A DNA stretch of 64,000 nt, taken from contig NC_087067.1 in the NCBI RefSeq assembly GCF_963678635.1, positions 51,080,233 to 51,144,232 on the forward strand. The letters are read 5' to 3'. The number at the start of each line of letters is the position of its first letter. Within the stretch, counting starts at the first letter, position 1. The DNA comes from Symsagittifera roscoffensis. Its lineage: Eukaryota; Xenacoelomorpha; Acoela; Convolutidae. The notes below the pieces were generated by a model. That model searched no databases, was not told the DNA's origin, and was given only the letters and a program-made list of their open reading frames with translations. Shown here one piece after another: positions 23,531 to 35,700 of this stretch. The translations under genes were made by a program, and so were the position numbers.

Positions 23531-25555
23531 CGCAAGTTCTGCTTAATGTTGTCGGCTACACTCCAAAGCATTCGTCTTTTTCTTCAAAGTAGCGATTTTT
23601 CTTATTTAAGCAGTTTAAACTATAACCAAGTATTGTGGGCTTAGTTGCCGCTCGGTAAATGGTTTTGAATGCGTATATAACGGCAGTGATTGTGTTCCTT
23701 AGCATATTTCTTAGCAAGTTAATAGAATTTTGTAGATAGTGTTTTTCGAGTTTTCAAAAAAATTTTCTTCGACTTAATTGCTTCCGTCTCATTTTCTGTC
23801 TGCTTAGTTGCAATGCTGTTTTGGTGCTGAATCTCAAGTGTTGCGGAGCTGCGCTTTGCAATGTGTGACGATTGAACTATAACGAGAGTTTTTGAAAAAA
23901 TCTAAATCACTATCTTAAACCCTCCATTATAAAATAAGAAAATTAAACATTAAAAATAACAATTTTATTTGATTTTTTTTCTGATTTTTGGCTTTTAGTT
24001 TGCTTATAGCTTTAGTCGAAACTTTTAATATTTTGCTCTGTTACTGGCTGTATTTATCACTCTTGCAATTAGTTAGCATTAATAAATCGGAAAATAGATT
24101 TTTCGTGTTAACAACTTGCTTAATAAAATCACTAAACCATTTTCGCTGTTTACTTTAATAGTGTATCAAGCTTGCGGCACCAGTTTGGCTCATTTAATTT
24201 GGAGGTATCATCTGAGCTTGAAATGACAAAATTTATGGGTTCGATACTGGCCAGGGACAGATTTTTTGACAAAATGGTTTTTGAGGAGAATATTATTTAT
24301 CGGACTTTGTTTGTCTGCTTATTTTTGTCAGCTTCCTTCCAAATCATGCAATTTTTTTGGTTGATACAAGTCTAACTGGAATTGAAATCCCTTTTGATTT
24401 CTTTTTTTAATTTTGAGACCTCTGAATTTGTATAATTTCCCCCTTTTCTTTCTGACGTTCTTGCTGTAAAGGTTTAAATGGTTTCGGCAACTGTTGTATC
24501 GGCTTAGTCCCCTTATATTGATAGTTTCATCGAGAAAAACAGCTTTTGTGCGTTTCAGGAGGGTGTAAGTTTTCGAGTTCGTAGCATATCCTACTAAGTT
24601 TTAGATTAATCGACGTTTTGTTTGCTGCTGAAGCGAGATGTATGGAGCTATGTTTTAACTTTCATTTCAATATTGACTTCAAAAAGTATGCATAAATAAT
24701 ATGGGCATTATTAGTGAGCATATGGCATATGTCAGAAGCAAGGATTATTGGGCGAGCAGTTGGATCTTGATCCATTTGCTTTAATATAGTCTAGAGTAAA
24801 AATGTCTTCTGAAAATCAGTTCAACTTCTCTCTGTTAGCTAGTACTCTAGTCTCTGAGCTGAAAATATTCCAATAAACATTCAAACACCTGCTTTATTCC
24901 AATATGCTTCAACGAACTGAGCTTTTTAAGGTCTATTTCTTGTAGCTGAAAGAAAATTTGAGTTGCCATTTAAAGTCTTATTTGGGTACGTATTTTGTGA
25001 GTTCAATTAGAATTTTTAAAATCTATTCAGGGCAATTAGAATAAGACTAGTGTCAATGTTCAATCGTTATGTTATATTTATAGCAAGGTTCCATAGATTT
25101 TGGGTTTTCAAGGTTTTTCAGCCTATTTGAGTTCTATTGAGAGGAAAATTAGCATCTTCACATACCCCCTTATCAACATATAGACGCAATTAGCTTGCTT
25201 AAATTGTTTTAATATTCTACCTTTTCCGACGCAATTGGTTGATTGAATCGTTTTAATATTCCAATTTTTCCCAAAAGTGCGATTTGAGGAAAATTTTAAA
25301 TTTATTCAGTTTCAAAGCAAACGCGTGAGTTATATGATATATTTTTTTCCAACGTGAGTCGCATAAATTAGTGCTCAGCAAACTTGCGCTTTTGCTTCAT
25401 ATACTTCTTAATCAGCTTTATTAGACATCAAGGGACTATAAAGCAGTTGTGAAGAAAATACTCTAACTGTAAAGGGCGTAGGTCGTATTTCTGTAAAGGA
25501 AAAAACTTTTTTTGAACCTTTTTTTTCTTGCATTTTAAAGCTGCCATTTGCTGTT
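23531..25555. other. Intergenic, nothing recognised
   Basis: AT-rich spacer. It contains one weak hairpin-like motif (gcggagctgcgctttgc, about 23,843) and no exon or RNA gene that I can support. Confidence 0.5.
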
Positions 25556-26046
25556 TTTAAAGAGTCAATGAACGTAGTGAAAATCATTATGTAGGTCGTG
25601 ATGATTTTTCTGTTTGTGGTTTGACTTTGGTCTTTTTTAAAGTTCAATTCAATTGCATTTGCTAAAAAGAAGGAAAATTACGCTCTCCAGTTACGAAAGC
25701 GGAAAAGGTGCGAAAAATAACTTTTAGGTACGAAATCGGATTAGATTTGCCAGTGGAGGAAAAGCATTTACGCATTTATCCAGAGTTCATTTTGTCTATT
25801 GATCCAGTTTTCTCTAATTGGGCTTTTTCCTTGAAAAAGTGTTGATTCGAAATTTTATCTATTGATCCAGTTTTCTCTAATTGACTTTTCGCTGGAAAAA
25901 GTGTTGATTTGAAAAAAAAAATGCAATTTAGAAAGCTTCAACGTGATGCATAATTTTCTTCGGAATTCAAAAAGTTTTTAAAAAAATCAATATATGTTTT
26001 TCGGTTTACTTGAGTGCATTGAAACTTTTCCGTTTGTTGGCTATGT
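25556..26046 (+). repeat. Interspersed repeat, family A (with internal duplication)
   Basis: Begins agagtcaatgaacgtagtga and ends tttgttggctatgtt. The block attgatccagttttctctaa is present twice (about 25,799 and 25,860), showing a roughly 61-bp internal duplication. Confidence 0.65.
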
Positions 26047-26402
26047 TATGCTTGACTTCACGCAGGTCAGCTTTGCCTCGAATTACAATATGATTTCGGC
26101 TTTTTCATCAAATAGTTAAATGCATTAGTTTCTGTTTCTTTTTTAAGTAAGGTTGCTGATATATGGCGTTGGAACGATTTTCGTATATTTTCTTGTTAGT
26201 TTATGATGAACGTTAACTGAGAAGTTGTTAACGCTCACATTTGGTTTCGACTTTTGATTTCGACTAGCGCTCACATTTGGGTTTGACTTTTGATTAATTT
26301 TGAAGTTCAATACAACTTGATTAGTTAAAAGAAAGAAAAACTCCGCTCTCCGATAACGAAACTGCATAAAACTTAGTTTTCTCAAGATGAGTTACTTTTA
26401 TG

Positions 26403-26830
26403 AAGAGAAATGAACGTAGTGAGTACTGTTATATAGGTCTTGGAAGTTTTTTCGTTTGTTCTTTGATTGTTTGTTTGATTTTCCGCTGTTTTACTTTTGA
26501 TTTTTTTTAAGTTTAGGTCTATTTGTGTTAAAAGGAAGGCAAGCTCAACTATCGAATAGCAAAAATGTAAAGGTCACGAACAACGTGATCAACTTCTTAT
26601 TTCGAAATGTTAAAAAGCACTTAATTTTGTCAAAAATTAGTTTGCCTAAAGGTTAACTTTGTCAAAAATGCACTTATCATTAATTGTTTGTGAAATTCAA
26701 AGATCTTTAAGGGTATACATTTTTTCTTAAAATTCGAAAGTTGAAAAGTTTTTTTTTAAAGAAGCCAGGTTTTTTCTTTCTTTGTATTCATTACTTTTTT
26801 CCAAATGTCGTTTGGCTATCTTTTACAAAT
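26403..26830 (+). repeat. Interspersed repeat, family A
   Basis: atgaacgtagtgagtact near 26,409, ttatataggtcttgg, then ggaaggcaagctcaac near 26,533 and aacgtgatcaacttct. The 3' part is followed by a second partial tail (26,830-26,960). Confidence 0.7.
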
Positions 26831-27485
26831 GTCAATCATGAAATTTTCTTGAAATTCAAAGAGTCCTAAGGCGATATATTTTTTTCTGTGAAATTTGTAA
26901 ATATTTTTAAAAAGTTTTTTTTTTTGCTCATAAGTTAATTGAGCTTTTTTACTCCAGCGAGCTTGTGAGTGTTGTCTTATATCAAGAATTCAATTTTTTC
27001 CAATCGATGCGCATACATTTTTGGTGGCTTTTATGCTGCATAGTACTGCCAGTTTTATAGAGTGAGCTCTTCGCATTATCAGCAGCGAGTGCTTCGTTTC
27101 TTTAAGCGTCACTAGCATAGTTGTGTAATTCTGGTGGACAGTTTCTGGTTTTGTATTACTCAGCTAGTTAACAGGTTTTTTCTCAATTTTTCCGAGGCAG
27201 TCCCTCTTGGTATGGAGTCCCCCTAGGATAAGATTAAGAACTGCTCTGCTTTCTCAGCGTTTGAGGAGAATTAACTATGAGAAAACAAATGTTCTTTGGT
27301 TTTTCTTCTCTGTCCAGAGACTGCTCGTCGTATGGGAGGGGAATTAAAGTAGTTTTTGCCCCATTTTACTGGATTTCTAATTGTTAAAAAATGCTAATCA
27401 TAAAATTAAAATTTTCATATACAAAAATGTTCTAATTTTACTATTACCATACATGACAAAATGCGAGTGATGCAATTTCCATATG

Positions 27486-27569
27486 CGAAAAAATACTAGT
27501 CATAGACCTTTCATGCAATTGTTTTGTACGTATGGAATTGTATGGAAAGTGTATGACTAGCATTTTTGT
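27486..27569. repeat. Foldback (inverted-repeat) element
   Basis: Arms of about 40 bp, the left with atactagtcata, the right with tatgactagcat, pair with a few mismatches around a short centre. Size and structure suit a MITE-like palindrome. Target duplications were not identified. Confidence 0.55.
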
Positions 27570-30370
27570 CAACCCGGGGGCCTGTCGGCTTGAATGCTCG
27601 AGAATGTGGATCGATTCTCTTGAATTTTCTCTTCAAAACGCGTTAATATTTTAGTTCGTTTTTTTTTTAAATCTTTCAAAAGATAATTTTTGGCGTTTTG
27701 TCCCTGATGTTTGCTAAGTGCAGCGTCGGTTCTGTGTCTAGTTGTCTGATGGCTATGTTTATTTTGTTTATCTTCAGATATTTCCTGTTAGTTTTTTTTC
27801 GGGTAAAATGCTTTCGAAGAATAATGAATTTTTTCAAATCATTTTTATGTTTTTGATGTTAACGTGGAATTCAGCTCCCGGTAACTGGGCTTTTAAGTGC
27901 TTTGAAGAGTTTGAGAAGAGATTTTTGAAAACAGTGACTCAAATGTTCAGTTGGACCAAGTGCTCAGTCTCTTATCGGAAATTCTTCCAGTTGTGTTACT
28001 TTCCAATCCGAGTTTGAATTATTTGTTGCTTTTACTTTTAATCGATTTCTCAAACTTCTCGCAAACTTCTCAAACTACTCGGCTGTATTCGAATTGCATT
28101 TTTTTTGACATCTTTAGCCATGACTTCACAAATTTCATACACGTGAAGCTCAAATATGATTCAATTAGGTAATTTCTTCTTCTCGAAAGCACTTCACGAA
28201 ACTCGCCTGTAAATTTTTATTGGGAGGATATAAATTTGCTGTCTCTCAAGTTAAAATTATTCTTTTGTTACAAATCATAGAAATATTCCGTATTTGCAAA
28301 CAGGCTGAATAACTTTTGTTAAGTTTCAGTAAACTTTTTATGTCAGTCAGCTTCCTGGTTTTAGAAAGATAATTTTGTTCTTTTTTCAACTATTTCTAAT
28401 GGTCTTAATAAAATGGTCTTTGATGTTTAGACTGCCGTCAATTTAGATACCTGAATTATAGCCAGATATTTCTGTAATTATACTTTCGTGTTTTATCGGT
28501 GTCTTTTTCTTTTATTTGAAACATTGATTTTCTTAGTCGTGTTTACACCATCGAAGCGTAGTGTACTACTACGAAGAATTTTTTTCTAACTTTAGTGTCA
28601 CATCTTAAACATTTTCAAACATTTCCATTGGTGCATTTTGAAAATGTTCAAGATTTGTTGTTTTCCGTTTTTTTTAGCGACGCTTTGGAGGTTTTTTGCT
28701 TTTTTTGCAAAAATTTCAATTTTTCTAAAACCTTTTGCATCGATATTCACAAAAAAGCAATGGAAAAATCGGCTGCTCTTCACATTGATTGAATATTTGG
28801 CTAGTCTCTTTTCATTTCACCTCACGTTCTACGGCCTTCGATAGTTTCATTAGTGGGATTTTGGGCCTATCTGTTTTGAAGATTTTTTTTCTTTTTGTCC
28901 AATAATAAATGCACAAATCTAAAATGGCGTTTTCAATCCAAACGAATCTCAGACATTACGACCAAGTTTTAATCGAGTATGTTTGGGAGATCATATATTC
29001 CACTTAGGAATTACACGAAAGTTCCGATAATCGATCTCCGTGGTACCCTACAAGTTTCTTCTAGGTTACTCTTAAATTCACTAATTTCAGCATAATGGAG
29101 TTTTTTAAGATTATTTTTTTATCCTTGCGATGTTTTGCAATCGGGTACTAGACTTTTTCCCCCGTAAACAACTTTCTTCACACTTTTAGACGATCTCCTC
29201 TTCTAAGGGATCTTCACGTTTAGTGAATCTTCTGGTTTCAAGTTGTCATTTCAGGTTGTAGTTATCTTTTCAAGTTTCAGGCTGTAATTATCTTTTCAAG
29301 TTTCAGGTTGTAATTATCATTACAAAAAAAACTTCTCGATTTTTTCGGCTTAGTGGTTTTATTCCTGGTTTCTGTCGGTTCATTTTCCGATTTTTCAAAC
29401 GCCATTTTTTTTTATCTAGTAGGGATTTCATTGGCTTAGTTTTTAAAGCATGGGTTTTATTCCAATTTAAACAATTTTTTCATAACTGAGCTTTGCAAGT
29501 TTGTAAATTTACCCTGTATTTTAACAGTTAATTTTTAAACAGTTTCAATTAATGGTATATCGACATAGTCAATTTATTTTTGCGTTATTTCGAGGACAAA
29601 AACATTCGTTTAATAGTATGTGTTTTTTTTTTCATTTTCGATGGGTCGTAGAAACTTAAATTTTAAGAAATTTTTTATGACAAAAGTTTTGTTTTCGGCT
29701 CAATAGGTTTCGACTTAAAATTAGTCGCCTTTTTTGCCGCTCGGTAATTGTTTTCTATTTTAAGGGTTGTTTATGAACTTCATCTGATACAAATATGACA
29801 TTTTTTGTATCTGTAATTTTTCAACTTTTGTCAAGTTATTTTTTCAAGTAGTTTTTTAGAATTTTTTTTGGCTTCTGTTTTTTTTTCGTTCACTATTTTG
29901 TACCGCAATGTCTTTTTTGCATCGCAAGTATTTCGAAGCTCAGCTTTGCCTCTGTGTCTCACATTGTATTGTCTTGGCATGCTTTTGTTTCAAAACTAGC
30001 CTGATTGATTTTGATAAATCTAGTTTCACATTTTCAACTTTTTTTCAATTATTTTTCTGTTTTTGCGACTTTCTTGTTTTGTACTGCAAGTGGTGCGAAG
30101 CCCAGCTTCACCTCTGTGTTACCTTTTCTTTTGCGTCATTGCGTTCAACTTATTTTCCAGAATTTTAAAAATATTTGCAGTATCAAAGGCTTTCAAAAGA
30201 TAAAGAAGCGTACAAGAGGCTTTTCTTTATTTGACAAATAGGCTTCAATATTTTTCCTAAATCAAAATCAAATGGACTATAATTAAAAGGGTTTCAATAA
30301 GAAGACATTTTTTTGTGTTTTGGACATGCTTGAGGTTTTTGGGACAGCAAATAATGGGATAAATCGGTTT
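27570..30370. other. Intergenic, mostly featureless AT-rich
   Basis: No gene supported. It includes a tandem of about 31 bp in three copies at 29,255-29,325 (cttttcaagtttcaggttg) and two copies of the recurring hairpin motif at 29,933 and 30,095. Confidence 0.5.
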
Positions 30371-32247
30371 ACTTTCGACTGACGCCCATTTGTATGCTCG
30401 GCGATTGAAGCTAGTTGACAGGTCGCCATTCAAACTGCTCTGCTGTCCCCATTAAAAACACTGTTGTAGATGGAGGCAGTAGCTTTCATTTTTGCTCTTT
30501 TGTTCTCTATTCTGTGTGAATTACCCGCTTTGTTACTTTACATGCCATTTTTCCAATTTATTTACCACTCTGTCAATTTCAGGTTGAATGCGAAACTGCA
30601 GATATTTGGCGCATGTCCTTAAAGACTCTTCGCTTTTTCTACCTTCTTCATACATCAATCAATTACAATTTTTTCAACTTGTTTCCAACATACTTTGCCC
30701 TTGGTTCTTACCATTCACACTGCCCGCTAATTATGACGTGACATTTGACGTAATATCTAATCTAACTTGAACTTGACATCGTTTTTGCGTGGTGGGTTAT
30801 CTTATGTGCGTACATATGCAAATTGAAAAAAAAACGTTCAAGTTATTTGAAGTTGATAAAATTGTAGAGGTATTGCGACAGTTTGATGAGATACTGTATA
30901 GTGGACACCCTCAAAAAGCAGACTAATTGAGGAAATGAAAAATATGCATAAGCGAAGTGCAATTGTTTGCCAAACTCTTCTATCCGTTTTCTAATTAGCA
31001 ACAAGAGTTGCCTTAACATTTTTTCTCGCTAGCAGGAAATTGGCGCTGCATAGGTGCTAATTCTTAACAGACAGCTCTTTCAAATCTGCAGTTTGTCTGG
31101 TTGAAAGTTGTAGAATAGTAATTACCATTTGATTCTTGGCCAAGGGGTTGTTTTGTTTTCCGGTTCATTTATCAAGCTCCGCATCGCAGCTTTTCTAATG
31201 GCCCCGTATAGTGAAAATGTTTCCTGTCCTTTAAAGCCGACTCACGAGCCTAGGCTATGGATTGGTATACAAGGGGTAATAGCCTGATATTATCCTGGCA
31301 GGCAAACGAACCGTTCGTTTATTCAATTCCTTTCCTTAAAGCCAATGAAACGCTAGCATTGTTTCTTTTGCTACCAGCGCCCTTTGTAAGTCATTAATTT
31401 TACTGTGCTACTTTTTTTGCCTGCTAATCAATATTCGATTACTTGTGAGGGTATCTAGCTAAAGTCTTTCGCAAATAAAGATTGGCGTCGCTCTAAATTA
31501 CCATTATTGACTTGGATTAACGAAAACATGTTACTTTCCTAGAGTGACTTGATCTGTTGCTGATTTTATATTAAGTTACTTTTCTCTTATCTTTCCTTAG
31601 TTCCTGTCTTCTATATAATTATCAAAACCTAATCTGCTGAAAATGATTTAAAAAAAGCGCAATTTAATTCATTCACTGAGAGTTTTTTGTGATTTGGAAA
31701 CAGGTGAAGTTTTGGTTGCGCTTATGAAAAAAACATCTGTGAACTGTGAACATCAATATAGTCACGCGTGGTGGCTTACAAACAGTAAAAGTTTGATCAA
31801 GAAAAATGATTAAAATCATTCCAATTACTTTAAAAGCTCTAGTTTAAAATTCCTTCTCAAAAGCACTTTTTCTTTTTTACGCTTGAAATGAACTGAGCTA
31901 AATGCAATTATGGATAGTTCTTTCACCCTGTGACGACATTTGAGAAGAAAAATGGAGTGAAAATGGTAACAAAGATACTTCGTATGTCTACCCAGTCAAA
32001 CAGGCTCTGCTGCTTTTTATTTTATTGTTCTGCTACCCTATTAGGACCTGAAATGAACTGCTTTTAATAGCTCGTCCTCAAAATTTCAGCGTAAAAGTTA
32101 CTCATTATAACTACGCGTGCTCTAATATCTCTCAATCATTCTTACTTGTTTCATATTCCATTTTTAGTCTACTATCGGTTATTTATTTTTTTGTTTCCTC
32201 TTGTTTTTTTCCTTGCGATGACACATCTATGACTGTATAGTGTCAAA
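30371..32247 (+). other. Upstream region of ANKIB1
   Basis: A less repetitive and somewhat less AT-rich stretch than its surroundings, as might be expected upstream of a gene. A ccaat motif lies at about 31,340. An acceptor-like tag at 32,238-32,240, seven bases before the ATG, leaves room for an upstream noncoding exon. No transcription start can be fixed by eye. Confidence 0.35.
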
Positions 32248-32710
32248 ATGGGCGGGAATGTTGCCAAGTTTTATCGCGCCCTACAAAAAGGCAATGAAGT
32301 TCACGCTATGGCCATCTATGTCTCGGCGAGTAAAGAGATGAAAAACTATGACCCGAATCAGTTCTATGGAAAATGTTCACACGGCAACACTCCAATGCAT
32401 TATGCGGCCAAGTACGCCATGAAAGAACTGCTGGAAAAGTTTCTGTATATCGGATCTATCAGAGGCGACCCAGAGTTTCCTAATTTGGAAGGAAAGAACT
32501 GTTTCCACCTCGTGTGTACGCGACTGCCCCGCAACGGAGGGTCTTCGGAACAGACACTGCCAGGAGGAGGAATGGGAGTTAATGCTCTGATAAACGGGAC
32601 AGTATCCAGTGTGGAAGCTAAGCGAAGGGCAGATTGTCTGGAGATTTTGTTGAACTGGAAGAACCCCACAGATGGATCGCCTCCGGATCTGTTCATGCAG
32701 GACCTCCAAG
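32248..32710 (+). CDS. ANKIB1: ANKIB1 exon 1
   Basis: Residues 1-154 plus one base. Starts MGGNVAKFYRALQKGNE, like vertebrate MGNTTTKF, with Gly2 fitting the myristoylation pattern. The first ankyrin repeat has GNTPMHYAAKYAMKELL. It ends RRADCLEILLNWKN then LFMQDLQ, donor gtatca. Confidence 0.95.
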
Positions 32711-35700
32711 GTATCACTTATTCACATACTTCCACCGTTAGCCTCATTTCGAAAATTTTGCTCCTATTGCAAACGGGGTTTATTTCAGTTTTCATCCATA
32801 TGATGCATAATTCATACTTATAATAAAATAAAGTGGTTTCGTGTGTGTGTGTGTGTGACCAAACTCCTGTTAGTAATATAATCGTAGGACCGTGAAACTT
32901 TACATGCATGTGCATATGAATACGGGGAGTGCTATGGGCGGCTATTTGGTTTTTTAGATTTCGCCTAACTTCTTTTGAAAAGGGGCTGAAAATGGAGTTA
33001 CGTAATGAATAGTAATGAGGGTTATCGAAGTTTTCGGAATAATTGTAATTGAGATAAACGTTGAACTTCAAATTGATAACATTTTTTGTTGAACATGGTA
33101 TCATTTTTGACCCTGTGATTAAGAGTCTTTGAAAGTAGTGAATGCTCTTATTTAGGTCGTGGTGATTTTTTGCTTTTTGTATCAGGAAAAAGGTCAAAAT
33201 GCTTTTATAATTACAGATGTGCATTCATACATATCAATGCATTTATGAATTCACTTAGATATAAACGCACTTTTTGAACTTCATCTGCCGAAAGTTAGAT
33301 AACTTGCACTCTCCAAATACGAACGTGTAAATGGCGCAAAAAACGTGAACGACTTCTAGTTTCGAAAGTGGATTTTAATTTTGAGATTTCCCAGCGGAAC
33401 CAACTTCACTTATTGATCCAGTGTTCTCAAGTAGAATTAATTTGATTTTAAAAGTGTCAAATATAATTTTGTCTTGAAGTTTGTCCTGAAGAGATTTAAG
33501 GTTTATATTTATTTCTTTAATTTTTGAAAACACTTCAATTCGAATTTCAGTCTTTTTTTCTTTCTTTGCGTTCATGGGATTTTTATCAACTGATTTTTGC
33601 CTATGTTCTTTCTTTAACTATTCTTCAAGTGCAGGGGTTGAGTTTTTACAAACTTTAAACTTAGTAATATGCAACAGTAGTTATATTACAACATTTCTCT
33701 CTTCAAGGACCAGAAAACTTGAATAGGAAAGTAAAGCTAAGTTGGGTAGTTTGATTTACGAGATTAGGTACCGAGCCACAACTGGCTTTACAGCTAATGT
33801 TTATTTAGTATAAACTCATCGTTTCTGAGACTTCTAGCGAAGGTTGAAGGGGAAATGAGTGGAGATTTACCTACATCAATCATTTAACTAATTTAATCGA
33901 AACACTATACAAAATGATTTATGATTCGCAAAATAGCTAATCACATAATTTTGTTGTTTTGAGGATGTATCTTTGAATTTAAGACATTTCAAGAAAATAA
34001 CCACTTGCGAAGAAGTCATGGTGAAGTTAAAAAATGACTCTTTCCCATGATACCAACCCAGGAAATGATAACCTCTCGGATAATTAAAAAAATAATAATA
34101 ATTTAGTAGAAATATATAAAATAGGAGGCAGGAGGGGGGGTGGCTATAATGGTATAATTGGGAATGCCTGCAACAGACGAATGTGTTATGTGTTGCTGTG
34201 TTGTGTGTAGGCAACACAGCATTGCACGTGGCGGTGGTGAGTGGGCTGGTGGACTGTGTGCGTCTGTTGCGCAATGCGGGCGCCCCTCTCCTCTTCGTGG
34301 AGAACAAGGACAAGAAGACTGCGTGTGACCTGTGTGAGAAGCAGTCCCATCTCACACACATCGCCAGCTTCCTCGAGTCTGCCATGGTCTTCAACTGCCA
34401 ACAGGTAGCTGAGCGAAAAGAAAAGAAAATAGTAATAATAATAGTCATAATATTATAAATTTAAAAAACAGTACTAATAATCATAATAATAATAATCACG
34501 AGATTAATTTATTAGTAGATTATATTTTCCTTGTTTTTTGTCTAACTTTTTTTCTTTGTAGCTTGAAACCTTTATTCGCCCTTAATAGTTTCGATAAATG
34601 TTTTATAGACTTACTTAATTTTTTGGGGTAGTTTGAAGAGCAAAAATGGATTATTCATTTCAAAACCAATTCAGAATGGTTGTTGTATAAAAGTGGTACA
34701 AAAATTTCAAAACAAGTGCTTAAAAAATTTTCATGACAGCATTTTCTTACGATTTGTCTTTTGTTTTTGGCTAACTGGGCTTAACTTTTTTTCGACGTAT
34801 TTATTTCCGATCTATTTTTTATTCCGTAGCTTGCAGTGATACGCTTGCGTTGTTTCGCAAGTGATGCGAAGCTCCGTTTCGCCTCTGTGTAAATTGATCA
34901 AATTGTGTTGGAAGGATTCGCAAGTTGTGTGTGTTGCTGAGATCAGTGCGCTCAGAACAGAAATCTCCGACTACGAGAGAAAGGGTCACGGAAGTGCAAA
35001 TGAACCCGAATGCGAAGATGACAACGAAGAGGAAAACCGAACGAGAGTGAACAACCTTAGAAAAAAGCACAACTCGTCAATTTCTTCTTCTATTTGCGAG
35101 TCATCGACGTCAACAGTATCGATGAATGGCGAATCATTGGCGCCTAATAGAAAAGAACAGCAGAAACAGCTGCAGAGTTGCTGGACTAAATGCAGTTTCA
35201 CACTGGAACAGATCGCGAGATTGAGACAGACTATATTGGAGGACACCGCCAACGAGTTGAGAATATCGCTAGATGTGAGTTGCTAACTTATTATGTTCTC
35301 AATGCAAACATTTTACTCGAAATACAAAAAGTTCAATTTGAAATCACTGCAAGGATAGCCGGTGGCTGTGCTAGTAGCACAAAATGTTACCACCATGGAA
35401 TTTAATTAACATGGTACATAATTTTCAAAAAGTGTTATTTTTTCCTTCCGAAGTTAGTAACCGTTTTCTTGAATTTCATAATAGTGCATTGAAATTAGAT
35501 AAATTAGCGAACTATGATTTTAAAAATCGTACTAAAAGAATTGAACGTCTGTGGTGTGGTTCATCGGAATAAATTTCCAAACCCTACTGATGATCACTAG
35601 AAATAAATCGGATAAAAATTAATCGCAGTTATGACTGGAATATATCACTCAAACACATCCGACGATTATTTGCGGTACCTAAAACACTAGTGTATAACAA

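Noticed and set aside
31240-31400. A defined promoter for ANKIB1
   Set aside because: A ccaat motif and lower AT content are suggestive, but no TATA, initiator or start can be placed by eye.
32377-32717. Minus-strand frames over ANKIB1 exon 1
   Set aside because: Mirror of a conserved exon; no separate motif.
33888-34448. 186-codon minus-strand frame
   Set aside because: Its best part is the antisense of ANKIB1 exon 2, and the rest is AT-rich intron.
34986-35252. Minus-strand frame over exon 3, and similar over exons 11 and 15
   Set aside because: Antisense shadows created by Ser-rich or GC-richer exon sequence.
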